A DNA stretch of 8,106 nucleotides from Alphaproteobacteria bacterium (GTDB lineage: Bacteria > Pseudomonadota > Alphaproteobacteria > Thalassobaculales > Thalassobaculaceae), in NCBI GenBank assembly GCA_028822575.1, contig JAPKDN010000121.1, positions 1 through 8,106 of the forward strand, given 5' to 3'. Of this stretch, positions 6,531 to 8,106 are shown piece after piece. The notes below the pieces were generated by a model. That model searched no databases. It saw nothing but the letters and a program-made list of their open reading frames with translations, and was not told where the DNA came from. The position numbers and the translations under genes are program-made. How positions within the stretch are numbered: the first letter of the stretch is position 1; each line of letters opens with the position of its first letter.

Positions 6531-7446
6531 AGATCATCAGGATCAGGGTCGCACCATAGGCCGCCGCCGGGAAGGCCACCTCCGTGGTGGCATAGGCCGC
6601 GACATCTGGCAAAAACTCAATCAGCAGGCCACCCAAAAGCGCGGTCCAGACCCCGCCAAGCCCGGCGATCACGGCGCAGGCGAGCAAGATCATCGCAAAG
6701 AACACGCCGTAGGTATCGGGTGCAATGAAGTCGGTCAAAAGTCCGGTCAAGCTGCCGGCGACCCCTGCATAGAGCGCGCTGACGCCAAATATCGTCGTTT
6801 TGTATAGCGGAAGGTTAATCCCCATCGCGGACGCCGCCTGAGGGTGATCGCGGATCGAGCGCAAGGCCCGGCCGGTCCGGCTATTCACCAGATTGCGGGC
6901 CATCGGCAGCAAGATCAGCAGCGCCGCCAAAGTCACCATATGCCACCACTGGTCGTCGCTGAACGGCAACTCAAACGGCGTGCCCGGACGGTCGAGATAA
7001 ATGCCACTCACACCACCGGTCCATCCCTCGAGATAGCTAGACCGCAGGAATTGCGGCGTCGCGATCGCCAAGCCCCAGGTCGCCAGTAGAAGATGGATCG
7101 ATCCTAAGCGAAGCGCCGGCCAACCGAACAGGAAACCGAAGAAGAAACAAATCACGCCGGCTAAAGGCACCGCTAAATAAACCGAAAGACCGCCGTCATT
7201 GCTGATCAAGGCAGTCGCATAGGCGCCGAGCGCGAAGAACGCCGAATGACCGATCGAGAGCTGGCCGCTCTGTCCAATCAGCAAATTCATCCCGACAATC
7301 GCGATGGCGAAAACACCCGCCTGAGTGATCCGATAAAGCGTGTAATCGGCAAGGAAAAGTGGCAACAACAGCCAGAGAAAGGCAATCAGTGCGATTGCCA
7401 GTCGATTGGACTTCTTCCCAGGGGCCTTGGGGTGATTCGAACGCAT
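6475..7446 (-). CDS. livM: branched-chain amino acid ABC transporter permease, LivM family
   Basis: A 323-residue inner-membrane permease of the LivM type, one of the two channel subunits (with LivH) of branched-chain amino acid/amide ABC importers. These are driven by LivG/LivF ATPases and fed by a periplasmic binding protein. The family signature GQSGQLSIGHSAFFALGAY is at residues 58-76, and the cytoplasmic loop that contacts the ATPase is GRALRSIRDHPQAASAMGI (192-210). Many hydrophobic segments follow LivM topology, for example LAIALIAFLWLLLPLFLA near the N-terminus. The start at 7446 gives a normal length. The longer reading from 7590 adds 48 residues with no family likeness. The Shine-Dalgarno is weak. 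No LivH is visible upstream and the next gene downstream is the acyl-CoA dehydrogenase instead of LivG/LivF, so its partners must be elsewhere or lost. The real substrate may be another small carboxylic or amino compound. Confidence 0.88.
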   Translation of the reverse strand: MRSNHPKAPGKKSNRLAIALIAFLWLLLPLFLADYTLYRITQAGVFAIAIVGMNLLIGQSGQLSIGHSAFFALGAYATALISNDGGLSVYLAVPLAGVICFFFGFLFGWPALRLGSIHLLLATWGLAIATPQFLRSSYLEGWTGGVSGIYLDRPGTPFELPFSDDQWWHMVTLAALLILLPMARNLVNSRTGRALRSIRDHPQAASAMGINLPLYKTTIFGVSALYAGVAGSLTGLLTDFIAPDTYGVFFAMILLACAVIAGLGGVWTALLGGLLIEFLPDVAAYATTEVAFPAAAYGATLILMIYVMPDGLAGAIGRWRSRR

Positions 7447-7709
7447 TATATCGGTTGCCGCTGGAACCAACCATCGAAGATGGCGGAGGGTTCCCTGTGG
7501 AGGAGATGGCGTCGGAACTATCAACCAGGCCATCGGGACGGACTGAATGAGCCACAGGGACGCGCAAGGCAACCCGCGTAAACGATTCATGGCTCGCCAA
7601 GCAGGTAGGGGGTAAGTCCTGGAAACTGGGCGGCCGTGATGGAGAGCTAGGTTTGGTGAAGCTGCTCGGTAGCAACATTCAAACGCGGGGGGTCATGGAT
7701 TGAACTGGC
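7447..7709. other. gap between divergent livM and GST remnant, no gene recognised
   Basis: In a normal Liv operon the livH coding sequence would lie here on the minus strand, but no frame shows its hydrophobic segments or signatures. The minus-strand frame extending livM back to 7590 and the ORF at 7678-7196 both give low-information translations. A short minus-strand reading ending with TGA near 7590 (AAQFPGLTPYLLGEP) has protein-like character but is closed by a TAG about 18 codons upstream. The gap should contain promoters for both flanking units; I could not identify them. A run of six G residues at 7687-7692 precedes the ATG at 7695 too closely for a standard ribosome binding site. Confidence 0.4.
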
Positions 7710-8018
7710 GTGCACCTCCAGCATTATTCGATGTCCTCGTGTTCCCAGAAACTTCGAATCTATCTTGGCGCCATGGGCATCTTATGGACCTCGCAACAGG
7801 TCGATCTGTCAGCCAATGAAAACTATGACACCTGGTTCAGGGTGATCAATCCTCGGAGTATGGTGCCAGTCCTGGTGCTGGATGGGACGGTCCATATTAA
7901 TAGCAACGATACTATCGCCACCTTGGAGGAAGCATTCCCGAGCCCAGCCCTCTGGCCAACCAGTTGGGTTGCTGAGATAAGAGCGGGGTTGACCGCCAAG
8001 AACGCCCTGCATCATGAC
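7710..8018 (+). pseudogene. glutathione S-transferase N-terminal domain, truncated
   Basis: The frame starting at GTG 7710 gives HYSMSSCSQKLRIYLG (residues 5-20), the strand-helix start of a GST thioredoxin fold with the SMSSCSQK active-site region. Next come QVDLSANENYDTWF, then INPRSMVPVLVLDGTVHI (46-63) with the cis-proline Pro53 needed for glutathione binding, and the LEEAFPSPAL loop. Likeness to the family runs to LHHD at about 8018 and then stops; the frame stays open to the window end but reads as basic low-information sequence. Intact GSTs need a further helical domain of over 100 residues, which is missing. The start is also odd: ATG 7695 is in frame but is followed two codons later by TGA (7701-7703), leaving GTG 7710 without a good ribosome binding site. 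The usual Glu-Ser contact is Asn64-Ser65 here. It was probably a detoxification enzyme and is now a remnant. Confidence 0.72.
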
Positions 8019-8106
8019 GGTTGGTGGCCAGCCAGACACCGAAAAGGCCAAGGAACTGGTGTTATGCGAAACTCTCGCCGTAGAGGGGCTACTGTATACA
8101 CAGTAC
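8014..8106 (+). CDS. start of a gene running off the right edge, unknown function
   Basis: From the ATG at 8014 a frame different from the GST frame stays open to the last base (31 codons) and gives a soluble, helix-like N-terminus with TEKAKELVLCETLAVEGLLY. Its amino acid mix looks like real protein, whereas the continued GST frame over the same bases does not. The EALLY-type helix loosely recalls NTF2-like proteins such as ring-hydroxylating dioxygenase beta subunits, but the match is too short to name a function. No clear ribosome binding site is seen before 8014, so the gene may begin differently or be fused to the GST remnant by a rearrangement. Confidence 0.35.
   Translation, partial: MTVGGQPDTEKAKELVLCETLAVEGLLYTQY

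Noticed and set aside
7447..7590. A 48-residue N-terminal extension of LivM
   Set aside because: The extension has no membrane-protein or signal character, and the start at 7446 gives the usual length and N-terminus.
7196..7678. A 160-codon minus-strand ORF overlapping the start of livM
   Set aside because: The translation is serine/proline-rich low-information sequence, and much of it is an alternative frame of livM.
7809..8051. An 80-codon minus-strand ORF
   Set aside because: It is antisense to the recognisable GST domain and has no family likeness.
1..8106. CRISPR arrays, tRNA or rRNA genes, insertion sequences, long direct repeats, toxin-antitoxin or defence genes
   Set aside because: I read both strands for regularly spaced repeats, tRNA-like ends, transposase motifs and small paired ORFs and saw none that could be supported.

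Overview
The window looks like chromosomal DNA of a Gram-negative, probably alphaproteobacterial, heterotroph. This rests on the protein families (LivM permease, AidB-type acyl-CoA dehydrogenase, LLM-class flavin monooxygenase, GST) and a fairly GC-rich codon use. It is an inference from pattern recognition, not from a database search. No tRNA, rRNA, CRISPR array, IS element or phage gene was seen.

Layout, left to right. Positions 1-287 have no convincing complete gene; a short minus-strand reading at the left edge may be the start of something outside. A plus-strand block follows: an NAD(P)-dependent D-2-hydroxyacid dehydrogenase (288-1277), a luciferase-like flavin monooxygenase (1309-2385), a broken GNAT acetyltransferase (about 2417-2850), an alpha/beta hydrolase (2943-3749) and a GT4 glycosyltransferase (3773-4843). 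The first two lie 31 bases apart and each has a good ribosome binding site, so they are probably co-transcribed; the last two are 23 bases apart. On the minus strand, converging on this block, are a LivM-type branched-chain amino acid permease (7446-6475) and, overlapping its end, an AidB-like acyl-CoA dehydrogenase (about 6530-4840). The latter reads as a full-length family member only across a cluster of stop codons and one frameshift. At the right edge lies the N-terminal domain of a glutathione S-transferase (7710-8018), which loses homology abruptly where another ORF (8014-8106, running off the window) begins.

Functionally the intact genes fit small-molecule catabolism: a keto/hydroxyacid reductase, a flavin oxygenase, a hydrolase and an amino-acid-type permease. 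No substrate can be named. The GT4 gene is the odd one out.

I did not find a convincing new biological system. The most distinctive property is a concentration of damaged genes (GNAT, acyl-CoA dehydrogenase, GST, and a LivM without LivH/LivG/LivF beside it) next to intact ones. This is either a decaying, rearranged accessory segment or a consensus with residual single-base indel errors. Several lesions are one-base changes that restore family-like sequence when undone, so raw reads would decide between the two.
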